From: Balneolaceae bacterium
Lineage (GTDB): Bacteria; Bacteroidota; Rhodothermia; Balneolales; Balneolaceae
Assembly: GCA_020832415.1 (NCBI GenBank)
Contig: JAFIES010000031.1
Span: 1-33,120 of the forward strand
Direction: 5' to 3'
DNA length: 33,120 nt
The translations under genes were made by a program, and so were the position numbers. Within the stretch, counting starts at the first letter, position 1; each line of letters opens with the position of its first letter. Under the pieces are notes generated by a model, which saw only the letters and a program-made list of their open reading frames with translations, did no database searches and had not been told where the DNA came from. Positions 25,942 to 33,120 of this stretch are shown one piece after another.

Positions 25942-27210
25942 ATGGCCTTTTTTATAAGAAAAGCATTTCGATCCGGACCTCTCAGACTTAATCTATCCAA
26001 AGGCGGACTTGGCCTCTCTGTTGGTATTACAGGTGCCAGGCTTGGGGTTAATCGGCGCGGAACCTATGTCTATGGAGGCAGACACGGCCTTTACTACCGC
26101 AAACAGCTCGGTTCTAAATCGCGTAAGAAGGGGAGTTCAAATCAAACCGGGCACAAAGGCGGAACCCGACGGGGCGAAACAGTTGATCTTTTCACTGATA
26201 CAGGCACTACTTTCCAGCCGGTATTCAAAGGGTTTAAAGCCTATCCACTACCCGATTTACAAAGAGAGAAAGATTGGTTTTTGAACCCAATTATCATTCT
26301 CATTTTACTGGCTCTTGCTGCTTTTGGTGTAATTCAAAATTCGATCGCTCTATGGGCGATTATGATGATTCTGCTTGCCCTGCTTACAGTTTTCTGGATC
26401 AGAAACTATATCTGGGAAAAGAGAGGAAAAAGCCTCGTTGAACATACTACTAAAGTTTTTGAACGTAGTCCCGAATCGGTTGATCATACAGAAATTCTTG
26501 CGTTTTCTGCTAAAGCCCCGAAAACGCATAAAGCCCATTATCTCGGGGATCTCTACACCCTATTACTTCAAATAGCACTTGAGCAACCTGATGATGTTCA
26601 CATAAGAGTATTTAATACTCTTGAGAAACAGATCCCTCTTTCAAATGCCATCAAAAACAAAATCAAACGCGCATTTCTCTCTCAGGCTCTGGACAATGTA
26701 CTTGAAGATCATCTGTTGAGTGAAGAGGAAGAGAATCAGATGAGAAATCTGGTCCAAAAATTAAATCTGCCGGAAGATTTTGCCCGTGAAGAACTGAACT
26801 ATCTTGCTATAGGAGCTGAAATCAGAAGAGAGATCGAGTCTCCCTTGAGCGAAATTGAAGCCCCCATTCCGCTGGTGAGGGGTGAGCGCTGTTTTGCAGT
26901 TTTCGATGATGCTCGCCTGCTCGAAGAACGTGTGTTGAATCGTTTTCAGCGAAATCTTGTACAGTACAGGGAGCTCGGTTTTGAAATCCAGCTGAGCGGA
27001 ACATTAACAGTAACCGACCGAAGAATAGTGTTGACCGGCAGGGGATCAAGAGAGTACAGGCTTAATCGTATTGCAGACATTATTACTGATCTTGAAGCTA
27101 ATGTAATCGAACTGATTCTCACAAATCGAAAAAACCCTGTGTTTATTACACATTCAAAGATATTACTTCTCGCATCACGAATAGAAAAAGTACGCTCAGC
27201 ATTTATTTAG
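25942..27210 (+). CDS. DUF4236 membrane protein with C-terminal PH-like domain
   Basis: 422 residues. The first 60 residues (FFIRKAFRSGPLRLNLSKGG, then LGLSVGITGARLGVNRRGTYV) are a DUF4236 domain, a short beta module found in many phyla and of unknown role. A basic linker leads to two adjacent membrane helices (about 113-155). The middle (about 175-290) is helical and acidic, with LEDHLLSEEEENQMRNLVQKL reminiscent of TerB-like folds. The last 110 residues (LVRGERCFAVFDDARLLEER onward; later LTVTDRRIVLTG) look like a bacterial PH/GRAM-type domain. It lies 42 nt behind the TonB-dependent receptor and may share its transcript. Only the DUF4236 call is firm; the function is unknown. Confidence 0.72.
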   Translation: MAFFIRKAFRSGPLRLNLSKGGLGLSVGITGARLGVNRRGTYVYGGRHGLYYRKQLGSKSRKKGSSNQTGHKGGTRRGETVDLFTDTGTTFQPVFKGFKAYPLPDLQREKDWFLNPIIILILLALAAFGVIQNSIALWAIMMILLALLTVFWIRNYIWEKRGKSLVEHTTKVFERSPESVDHTEILAFSAKAPKTHKAHYLGDLYTLLLQIALEQPDDVHIRVFNTLEKQIPLSNAIKNKIKRAFLSQALDNVLEDHLLSEEEENQMRNLVQKLNLPEDFAREELNYLAIGAEIRREIESPLSEIEAPIPLVRGERCFAVFDDARLLEERVLNRFQRNLVQYRELGFEIQLSGTLTVTDRRIVLTGRGSREYRLNRIADIITDLEANVIELILTNRKNPVFITHSKILLLASRIEKVRSAFI

Positions 27211-27240
27211 TTTGATTTCGATATAACATATAGAAAGAAT

Positions 27241-27350
27241 CGTCAGTTAGAGCGCAGTCCCGACGCTTTTCAGGAGGGACGAAGTTGAAAACTCATATTT
27301 CGACTTCATTCCTCGGAAAAAGCACCCTCGGAATTGCGCTCAATATGACG
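27241..27350. repeat. Intergenic element with terminal inverted repeats, copy 2
   Basis: A 110-bp element upstream of purK. Its ends CGTCAGTTAGAGCGCA and TGCGCTCAATATGACG are inverted repeats matching at 13 of 16 positions. Inside, GTCCC and GGGAC form a small stem around 27257-27280. Read on the opposite strand it shares end motifs and the core ATATGAGTTTTC with copy 1 at 11251-11399. The rest of the gap to purK (27351-27472) is AT-rich and should hold the purK promoter; none stands out. Confidence 0.6.
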
Positions 27351-27472
27351 GATTCAGTCATATTGTTCATTCTTATATCGAACTTGCGTTATTATAAAAG
27401 CTGATGATTGAGGTTCACTTTCCATTCTAAAAGCGATACCTTTTTGAAAAAATTAATTCAGCTAACAGCAGG

Positions 27473-28630
27473 ATGAAAAACCCACTCTCTTCAGATTTTG
27501 TCATTGGATTTTTAGGCGCAGGACAACTCGCACGAATGTCGGCATTGCAGGCTTTTCGATATGGAATGCAGGTTGCCGTTTTCTCCGATCGTCCGGAGAA
27601 TGAACCTGTTCAATTCATGACGCCTCACTCTGTCTCCGGCTCATTTGATGATGTGGAATCGATGCTTGATTTCGCTAAAAAATGTGATGTGATTACTCTT
27701 GAAAATGAGTTTATTGACTCCACTGTACTTGAGAAACTCCGGGAAAGATCCGGAACACCCATCTTTCCATCACCTGAAAGTTTCAGATTGATTGAAAATA
27801 AATTGATTGAGAAACAGACATTCGAAGCCGCGGGGATTCCTGTAACACCTTATAAGCTGATCAGAAAAAAAGAAGACATCGTTCAGTTTGGTGAAGAATA
27901 TGGCTGGCCCTATCTGCTTAAATCATCAAAAGGCGGGTATGATGGTTACGGCAATGAAACAGTGAAAAATGCAGAGGACGCTGAGCATGCATTCAAAAAA
28001 CTTGGCGGAGAAAAGGGGCATGATATTTTGGCTGAAGCATTCGCAGATTTCACTCATGAACTTGCTGTTCAGGTAGCCCGTAATGAAACAGGTCATGTTG
28101 TTTACCCCTGCTGTGAAACTGTTCAGAAAAATCACATCTGTGTGGCTGTAAAGTCGCCAGCGCCGGTATCAGAAAACATCCAAAAGCAGGCGCAAGATCT
28201 TGCTCTTAAAGCCACCGAGGCCATTGATGGAAAAGGTATTTTCGCTTTTGAATTTTTTCTTACTACAGATGGAAGGTTACTTCTTAATGAATCGGCTCCA
28301 AGGCCTCACAATTCCGGACACTACACCATTGAGGGGTGTATTACGTCTCAGTTTGAGAACCATGTGCGTGCTGTTTGCGGCCTGCCGCTTGGGAGTTCAG
28401 AAATGATTCGTCCGGCAGCAGTTATGATCAATCTTTTGGGAACGCATAACCGTAATGCAGTGGTGGAAAATGCAACGGACGGAATGATTGAAACGGATAC
28501 CCATTTGCACTCCTACGGAAAACTTGAAAGTAAACCCGGGCGGAAAATGGCTCATTTTACCATGCTGGGAGATGATCTCGAAATAACATACCGCCGTGCA
28601 ACAGAACTGACCAATTCCATAGAGATTTAG
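27473..28630 (+). CDS. purK: N5-carboxyaminoimidazole ribonucleotide synthase
   Basis: Converts AIR, bicarbonate and ATP to N5-CAIR in purine synthesis. 385 residues, close to the usual 350-390. The N-terminal pre-ATP-grasp domain begins VIGFLGAGQLARMSALQAFRYG. The ATP-grasp part includes PYLLKSSKGGYDGYGNE, and the family hallmarks FAFEFFLTTDGRLLLNESAPRPHNSGHYTIEGC with MINLLG downstream are complete. purE, its usual partner, is not adjacent. Its stop codon overlaps the stop of the convergent prsW gene by 4 nt, so there is no space for a terminator between them. Confidence 0.95.
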   Translation: MKNPLSSDFVIGFLGAGQLARMSALQAFRYGMQVAVFSDRPENEPVQFMTPHSVSGSFDDVESMLDFAKKCDVITLENEFIDSTVLEKLRERSGTPIFPSPESFRLIENKLIEKQTFEAAGIPVTPYKLIRKKEDIVQFGEEYGWPYLLKSSKGGYDGYGNETVKNAEDAEHAFKKLGGEKGHDILAEAFADFTHELAVQVARNETGHVVYPCCETVQKNHICVAVKSPAPVSENIQKQAQDLALKATEAIDGKGIFAFEFFLTTDGRLLLNESAPRPHNSGHYTIEGCITSQFENHVRAVCGLPLGSSEMIRPAAVMINLLGTHNRNAVVENATDGMIETDTHLHSYGKLESKPGRKMAHFTMLGDDLEITYRRATELTNSIEI

Positions 28631-29664
28631 ATTGACTGATCTTTCCCTGAACTTTGATTTTTTTGCATCATGGAAAGCTGCCATAAATCGGTGTTATTCA
28701 GCTTTAGAAGTGGCTGCATGGCAAGTTTTCCTGTTTTTCCAATTTGCTTTTCGAGGTAGTTCAATTCAGAAAATTGTGCTTCAATCTCGGGGTCGGGAGG
28801 CAGATCAAAGCCGCTCTCCTTCATAATTAATATTCCTTTCGCTTTGATTGATAGTTCCAGGTAGATCCTTAGATAGCAGATAATATCACCCACAATTGCC
28901 GGTGTGAATTTATTTTGTATCGAGCTTAGATATTGCCCCAGCCGGGTTTCAGAAATATTACCGGCCATGAGAAGCCTCAGTATCTCCATATCTGAATCGA
29001 GGCCGGTACCCAGCCAGTTTCGGGTATTCTGCTCACTCTGTTTAAAAATCATGATAAAAATCGGTGGAAGAAACAGAAGAATAAGCAATGCTGATGTTAG
29101 TGGAGGCAGAATAAACATGTTAAATGCTGCATGAAGTACGATGGCTGCAAACAAACCGGGCATAAAAATGAGTAAATCCGGCCACTCTTTACGGTCTGAT
29201 AAATCTTTTGATATCACCGCGGCAATTGCCACAGTTCCGCCATGCATAATAGCCGTTCCAAATCCGCGCACAAACCATGTGAGCAGACCTGCATCGGTGA
29301 GCATATTCATGTAGTAGATGTTTTCAATGATTGCAAAACCGGCACCGACAGCAAACCCCAGAATTGCAGCATCCACCATAAAACCAACCTTTCGTGCTCT
29401 TATAAGGTACAAGATGAATAGAATTTTAAGTATCTCTTCAGAAACAGGAGCTACATATCGTGAAAATGAGACGATATCTATTTCCAAATGGCTGATTAAA
29501 CCTGAATTGACAAAAATTGCTGCAAATGCTGCTGAAAACCCAATCATTATAGCTGTAGCAACCTGCTTTATTTTTACCAGCTGGTAACTATCCATCACCT
29601 TCATGAACAGAAGAAAGAACAGTATGGGTAAAAAAGCGATGGCAATTTCAGCTGCTGTCTGCAT
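28627..29664 (-). CDS. PrsW-family intramembrane metalloprotease with long C-terminal extension
   Basis: 345 residues with about seven to eight membrane helices in the first 210. Family motifs are all visible: PVSEEILK with the glutamate pair E76/E77, FAIIEN with E114, GTAIMHGG with H131, and LHAAFN with H178. In Bacillus subtilis PrsW makes the first cut of an anti-sigma factor; many relatives have other substrates. The C-terminal about 130 residues are cytosolic, helical and not part of the PrsW core. The gene begins 19 nt after the peptidase-propeller-barrel gene, so the two form an operon. No sigma/anti-sigma pair is adjacent. Confidence 0.88.
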   Translation of the reverse strand: MQTAAEIAIAFLPILFFLLFMKVMDSYQLVKIKQVATAIMIGFSAAFAAIFVNSGLISHLEIDIVSFSRYVAPVSEEILKILFILYLIRARKVGFMVDAAILGFAVGAGFAIIENIYYMNMLTDAGLLTWFVRGFGTAIMHGGTVAIAAVISKDLSDRKEWPDLLIFMPGLFAAIVLHAAFNMFILPPLTSALLILLFLPPIFIMIFKQSEQNTRNWLGTGLDSDMEILRLLMAGNISETRLGQYLSSIQNKFTPAIVGDIICYLRIYLELSIKAKGILIMKESGFDLPPDPEIEAQFSELNYLEKQIGKTGKLAMQPLLKLNNTDLWQLSMMQKNQSSGKDQSI

Positions 29665-29683
29665 AAATAGTAAGGTTATCTGT

Positions 29684-32647
29684 TTACCTCATTAATCTTA
29701 GTGATATCATCACTTCATCACTTCTCTCACCCGTTATATCATTCCAGGCGGAAGCATATCCGGCTGAAAACGTAGATTGAAGAATTGAGAACATCACAAG
29801 GCGAATATCCAGCTGAGCACCAACATTATAATATCTTTCCCGAAATTCATCACTGTCGAGATTAGTCACCAGACCGGTTGAAAAGAGACTGAATTGTGCC
29901 CAGTTTGCATAGAGATTCATAAATCCCGCACGCCGAAATCTGATTGGTGGTAAAATCCATTCAGCCATTAATTTGGTGTAGTTGGTACCTCCTGCTTCGT
30001 TCAGTTCCGTGCCGGGGAGTGAGTAAAATGACCGATATCGCCGGCTCGGCTGATAATCGATCCAGTTATTGCCAAACCCGCCGAAGTAGAAATTTCCAAG
30101 TGGTTCTCTTCTGGGTGAGAACGAGATACCTGCCGAAGATCGAATCCAGAAAGATGAGTGGTTTATCGGCAGGGCAAATCCGTAATCGAGGTTTTGATTG
30201 ATCCGCGGAAACAGCCTCCCCTCCACCAGATTATTCGAACTGTAGAGATCCCACATAATTCCTTTTTCATGATCAACCGCACCCAGTGAAAAGAGTGTTG
30301 ATCGATAACTTAAACGGGCATTTACACTCAAAAAACTACTGAACGAAGTAAGGATATTCTGAAAATCAGGCAGCCTTTCCATTCCACCATAATATGCTGT
30401 GGTAATATTGAGATCCATATTTCGCGGCACCTCATAAATCAGGTTTTTATTATAGCTTAACCCGACTGAATAGCCCTTACGGCTGGTTTTTGTAGGGCCA
30501 AACAGATCATAAAAATCTGCCGCATTGTAGTTGGCAAAAAGTCGCCATGATGGCAGCTGATAGCTGAATGAGGCGTGAAATTGCTCATCATTTGGCACAT
30601 TTGTGTGCGGAGACCATGATGCTGAAATGCTCATACTATGAAGACGAAGCAGGTCATTAAAATCTGCCCTCATTCCTCCAGCTACATAATCTTTATACCC
30701 CTGAACTACAGGATAGGCCGAACTGAATTGAAGATTGCTGAATGATGAGTAATCAGACTGACTGATAATCAACGTATCAACATCGATGGTGGCTGGTGAA
30801 GGAGGTGCAAGCATCAGATCGATCACCATCGGGTGAGTTTCTACAATTTCCTGGCCCAAAAACCGAATAGCGCTAACCCTCTCAACGGGTTCATTGGGAA
30901 TTTTTACAGGTAAAAAACCCTCCCCTGTGTATTCAAATGCAATTAGAGAATCCTGCCATACAGGTATGGGTTTGAAAAAGCCTGTCTCAGCATTGGTGAG
31001 CCATCTTATCTCTTCACTCTCAAGTTCATAACGTACAATGTTCGAAACACCACTATAATACGTTGAACCAAAAATAAAGTCGCCATCGGGCGAGAACGTA
31101 AATCCTGCAGGAGAACTTTCTGCAAAATCGAAAATTTCCCGGGGATTGAATTTGCCGGCAAGCAGTTCTTCAGTCTCCATCATCATTAACTTTTGGTACC
31201 CGCTAACATCTGCTATAGCCGCAGTGAGTAGTTTCCCATCAGGCGACAGATCAATATCAAAGATATCTTCCCCATATGGCATGGAATGAATTCTGTTCCA
31301 TTCGGTATAGGGGTAAGGAATTCGAACGATGGATACAATTCCGTTATAGTGGCGCACACCCCAAAGAGATTTATCAATCGGGTTGAATGCCAGATCTCCG
31401 GTTCGAACATTCCTGATCAGCCGCTGACTTTGACCTGTTTCAACATTAACTGAATACAGATTTCGCCAGCCGTTATTATCATTTGTGTAGAAAAGAGTTG
31501 ATGTCCCCGGGTCATAAGCGAGTGAACTCACAAAATAGAGTGCAGGTCCTTTGATATCCACGAGCCTGCGCATAGACCCATCGTTTGGGTTGATGATGGC
31601 AATGTGAGCTACTTGACCCGGATAGGCAATTGCAGCGAAAATCCGGTCATTCTCCTCATCATAAATAGCCCTGGAAACTCCGCCTAATGGTAAATTTGTG
31701 ATTGGTTTTCCTTCTGTTATCGGGTTTGATCTTATACGTTCAAGATTTGCCTTCTGCCACTCATTTTCCCACTCAATCCATTTCGACCATTCATTATCGA
31801 GGGAAGTGCCATATACATTTTTAAACTGGCGTGAAAAATAGCGCTTACTATCATCCGACCGTGCCGTCCATTCGATCAGCTTATCAGGCCCGTACTGCAG
31901 AGCCAGATACGACATGAACCTGGTACCGTACATATAAGAGTGTGCCCCCACCTGAAAGTCGATCGTAGTGCCCTCCGATTCAAGCCCAACAGCATCATAA
32001 ATATATGCCTCATCACGTACCATCGTTCGGAACATCATTTCGTCGTAAGCTCCCATCACCCGGCCAATTCCACCAGACATCCAGGTGGTTAAAAATTCTG
32101 CAATACCCTCGTGGTACCATCGGGGTGAATATCTGCGGGGTGTGGTCATGTATCCGTAAATCATGGATATCGGATCACTTTGTGCGGGGTCTACTTTGCC
32201 CATAAACAGATTTCTGTAAAAGCGGTCAGATCGTGAAGCTTTATCCAATGCTACAATGTGAACCAGTTCGTGATTGGCCAGAACATTAATTCTCTCATTG
32301 GCGGGATTGGTTTCGTATGCGTAATGGAATGGTGCAATGCCCATGAATACTACATTTTGAGGAACAGCAGATGCACCGGCATTCCCAAAATCGCCAAAAT
32401 CCTGCATAATAACAGTAATCTGCTCGGATGGCTCATAATTAAAAAGTGCCCGATGGAAATTGAGAGCATTGGTATAGCTGCGAATTGTGTGATTAAGCAG
32501 GTACTCGTGCCCGAAATCGTAGTAGATCAGATTAAAATCTTCGGTTTGTACCGATTTAAACTGAGCCTGTACAGGTTGTTGATACAGAAAAAAGGACAAA
32601 AAACCAGTTAGAATTATACCGGCATATCGAATGGAAGTGAATGGCAT
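29684..32647 (-). CDS. Secreted HExxH peptidase-like domain + beta-propeller + outer-membrane barrel fusion
   Basis: 987 residues with a signal peptide (about 1-29, ending PVQAQF). The first domain (about 30-330) has a gluzincin zinc site: HELVH at 126-130 and HEGIAEF around 179-185, giving H126, E127, H130 and third ligand E180, as in peptidase-MA-type folds. From about 335 to 640 there are repeated TolB/WD40-like propeller blades (SLAYDPGTSTLFYTND, DIDLSPDGKLLTAAIAD, FTFSPDGDFIFGSTYY). The last third (about 655-987) alternates aromatic strands and turns in the manner of an outer-membrane barrel (FGGFGNNWIDYQPSRRYRSF). Each part is recognisable; the whole is annotated in Bacteroidota as a Tol-type or hypothetical protein. 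The prsW gene follows after 19 nt. Substrate unknown. Confidence 0.8.
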   Translation of the reverse strand: MPFTSIRYAGIILTGFLSFFLYQQPVQAQFKSVQTEDFNLIYYDFGHEYLLNHTIRSYTNALNFHRALFNYEPSEQITVIMQDFGDFGNAGASAVPQNVVFMGIAPFHYAYETNPANERINVLANHELVHIVALDKASRSDRFYRNLFMGKVDPAQSDPISMIYGYMTTPRRYSPRWYHEGIAEFLTTWMSGGIGRVMGAYDEMMFRTMVRDEAYIYDAVGLESEGTTIDFQVGAHSYMYGTRFMSYLALQYGPDKLIEWTARSDDSKRYFSRQFKNVYGTSLDNEWSKWIEWENEWQKANLERIRSNPITEGKPITNLPLGGVSRAIYDEENDRIFAAIAYPGQVAHIAIINPNDGSMRRLVDIKGPALYFVSSLAYDPGTSTLFYTNDNNGWRNLYSVNVETGQSQRLIRNVRTGDLAFNPIDKSLWGVRHYNGIVSIVRIPYPYTEWNRIHSMPYGEDIFDIDLSPDGKLLTAAIADVSGYQKLMMMETEELLAGKFNPREIFDFAESSPAGFTFSPDGDFIFGSTYYSGVSNIVRYELESEEIRWLTNAETGFFKPIPVWQDSLIAFEYTGEGFLPVKIPNEPVERVSAIRFLGQEIVETHPMVIDLMLAPPSPATIDVDTLIISQSDYSSFSNLQFSSAYPVVQGYKDYVAGGMRADFNDLLRLHSMSISASWSPHTNVPNDEQFHASFSYQLPSWRLFANYNAADFYDLFGPTKTSRKGYSVGLSYNKNLIYEVPRNMDLNITTAYYGGMERLPDFQNILTSFSSFLSVNARLSYRSTLFSLGAVDHEKGIMWDLYSSNNLVEGRLFPRINQNLDYGFALPINHSSFWIRSSAGISFSPRREPLGNFYFGGFGNNWIDYQPSRRYRSFYSLPGTELNEAGGTNYTKLMAEWILPPIRFRRAGFMNLYANWAQFSLFSTGLVTNLDSDEFRERYYNVGAQLDIRLVMFSILQSTFSAGYASAWNDITGERSDEVMISLRLMR

Positions 32648-32713
32648 GTTTTAAGCCCCGTTTAGCATGATGTTATCGTACCCCGTTAATGTTGCATACT
32701 TCACAAAATGAAA

Positions 32714-32743
32714 AAATACCCCGGACTTATACCCGGGGTATTT
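32714..32743 (-). terminator. Intrinsic terminator after the nonapeptide-repeat gene
   Basis: Perfect 11-bp inverted repeat AAATACCCCGG (32714-32724) and CCGGGGTATTT (32733-32743) with an 8-nt loop. Read on the minus strand it is followed by a run of T (the A tract 32711-32716). It lies 27 nt behind the stop of the repeat protein and ends its transcript, separating it from the peptidase gene. Confidence 0.88.
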
Positions 32744-32769
32744 GTAACATGGCTAAAGTGATTTTCCAG

Positions 32770-33120
32770 TTATCTGCTTTGCAGATTGAAAGCTTCCCTG
32801 TTCATTAGCTCAAAAAATGCAGGTGAATTCATCATTGTGAGGAAATTGGGATTATTTGCAAGTTCCAGGAATGAAGCGTTATTAGCTAATTCATTAAATG
32901 ATGGATTTGCAGCCAGTTCAGCAAACGATGGGTTTGCGGCCATTTCATTGAATGATGGGTTAGCAGCCAGCTCAGCAAACGATGGATTAGCAGCCAGTCG
33001 GGCAAACGATGGGTTTACAGCCAGTTCCATGAACGATGGATTTGCGGCCAGCTCAGCAAACGATGGATTCGCGGCCAGTCGGGCAAACGATGGGTTTGCA
33101 GCAAGCTCCATAAAGGCAGG
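32770..33120 (-). CDS. Nonapeptide-repeat protein, C-terminal part (5' truncated by window edge)
   Basis: The frame is open to the right edge and continues upstream of the in-frame ATG at 33111 (the edge reads PAFMEL, itself repeat), so the true start lies outside. Twelve complete 9-residue units are present, consensus ELAANPSFA, plus a fraction of another at the edge. The first eight are nearly identical; the last four diverge (LELANNPNF, LTMMNSPAF, FELMNREAF) and the protein ends NLQSR. Each unit has Asn-Pro as a likely helix N-cap, then Phe and Leu three to four residues apart, so a stack of short amphipathic helices is plausible. No catalytic residue, signal or membrane segment is visible in this part. 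I do not recognise the family; a loose resemblance to STI1/DP-type NP motifs is noted without claim. Confidence 0.7.
   Translation of the reverse strand, partial: PAFMELAANPSFARLAANPSFAELAANPSFMELAVNPSFARLAANPSFAELAANPSFNEMAANPSFAELAANPSFNELANNASFLELANNPNFLTMMNSPAFFELMNREAFNLQSR

Noticed and set aside
32770-33120. Regular 27-bp repeats at the right edge considered as a CRISPR array
   Set aside because: The repeats are contiguous with no unique spacers, keep one reading frame and encode a strict 9-residue unit ending in a stop and a terminator.
1-33120. Defence island, prophage, secretion gene cluster, toxin-antitoxin pair or tRNA genes
   Set aside because: No gene or structure of these kinds was found in reading the window; the genes are mostly housekeeping or envelope functions.

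Overview
The window is a gene-dense bacterial chromosome segment with no tRNA, rRNA, CRISPR array, transposase or phage gene that I can see. It most resembles the Bacteroidota side of the tree, and my best guess is a member of Balneolota/Rhodothermota. The clues are a TonB-dependent receptor, lipoproteins, a TIGR03643 protein, a 7TM-DISM/SpoIIE phosphatase, start codons mostly without a Shine-Dalgarno sequence, and acidic surface proteins that suggest a saline habitat. The phylum call is inference from gene content, not from a marker-gene comparison.

Left part, plus strand (2-11211): the 3' part of metG, a GH13 debranching-type enzyme 6 nt behind it, a TTG-started NSS-family sodium symporter, then efp-accB-accC-gcvH, a terminator, guaA, and a secreted TPR plus periplasmic-binding protein shaped like LpoA. 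Two biotin/lipoyl carrier proteins flank the biotin carboxylase, so this block joins translation, fatty-acid synthesis and one-carbon metabolism. A terminal-inverted-repeat intergenic element (11251-11399) separates this block from the next.

Middle part, mostly minus strand (11431-23753): mltG, then an intergenic gap holding a candidate plus-strand small RNA (12661-12738). Next comes a likely three-gene operon read leftwards: DUF4097 protein, then 7TM-DISM/SpoIIE phosphatase, then an Omp85-type barrel without visible POTRA repeats. It is followed by a cyclase-family lipoprotein, a YbdG-like mechanosensitive channel, a strong terminator, an unrecognised 487-residue acidic lipoprotein, an AT-rich gene-free gap, a Uup-type ABC-F protein and a TIGR03643 protein.

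Right part (23899-33120): a TonB-dependent receptor, a DUF4236 membrane protein, a second copy of the inverted-repeat element, and purK. purK meets prsW tail to tail with overlapping stop codons. prsW lies 19 nt downstream of a 987-residue fusion of an HExxH peptidase domain, a beta-propeller and a probable outer-membrane barrel. At the far right end, read leftwards, is the C-terminal part of a protein built almost wholly from a nine-residue repeat (consensus ELAANPSFA), followed by a perfect 11-bp terminator.

The items I consider least explained are the nonapeptide-repeat protein at the right edge, the two-hairpin RNA before mltG, the peptidase-propeller-barrel/PrsW pair, the envelope phosphatase operon, and the unknown lipoprotein. 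I see no clear new defence or mobile system.
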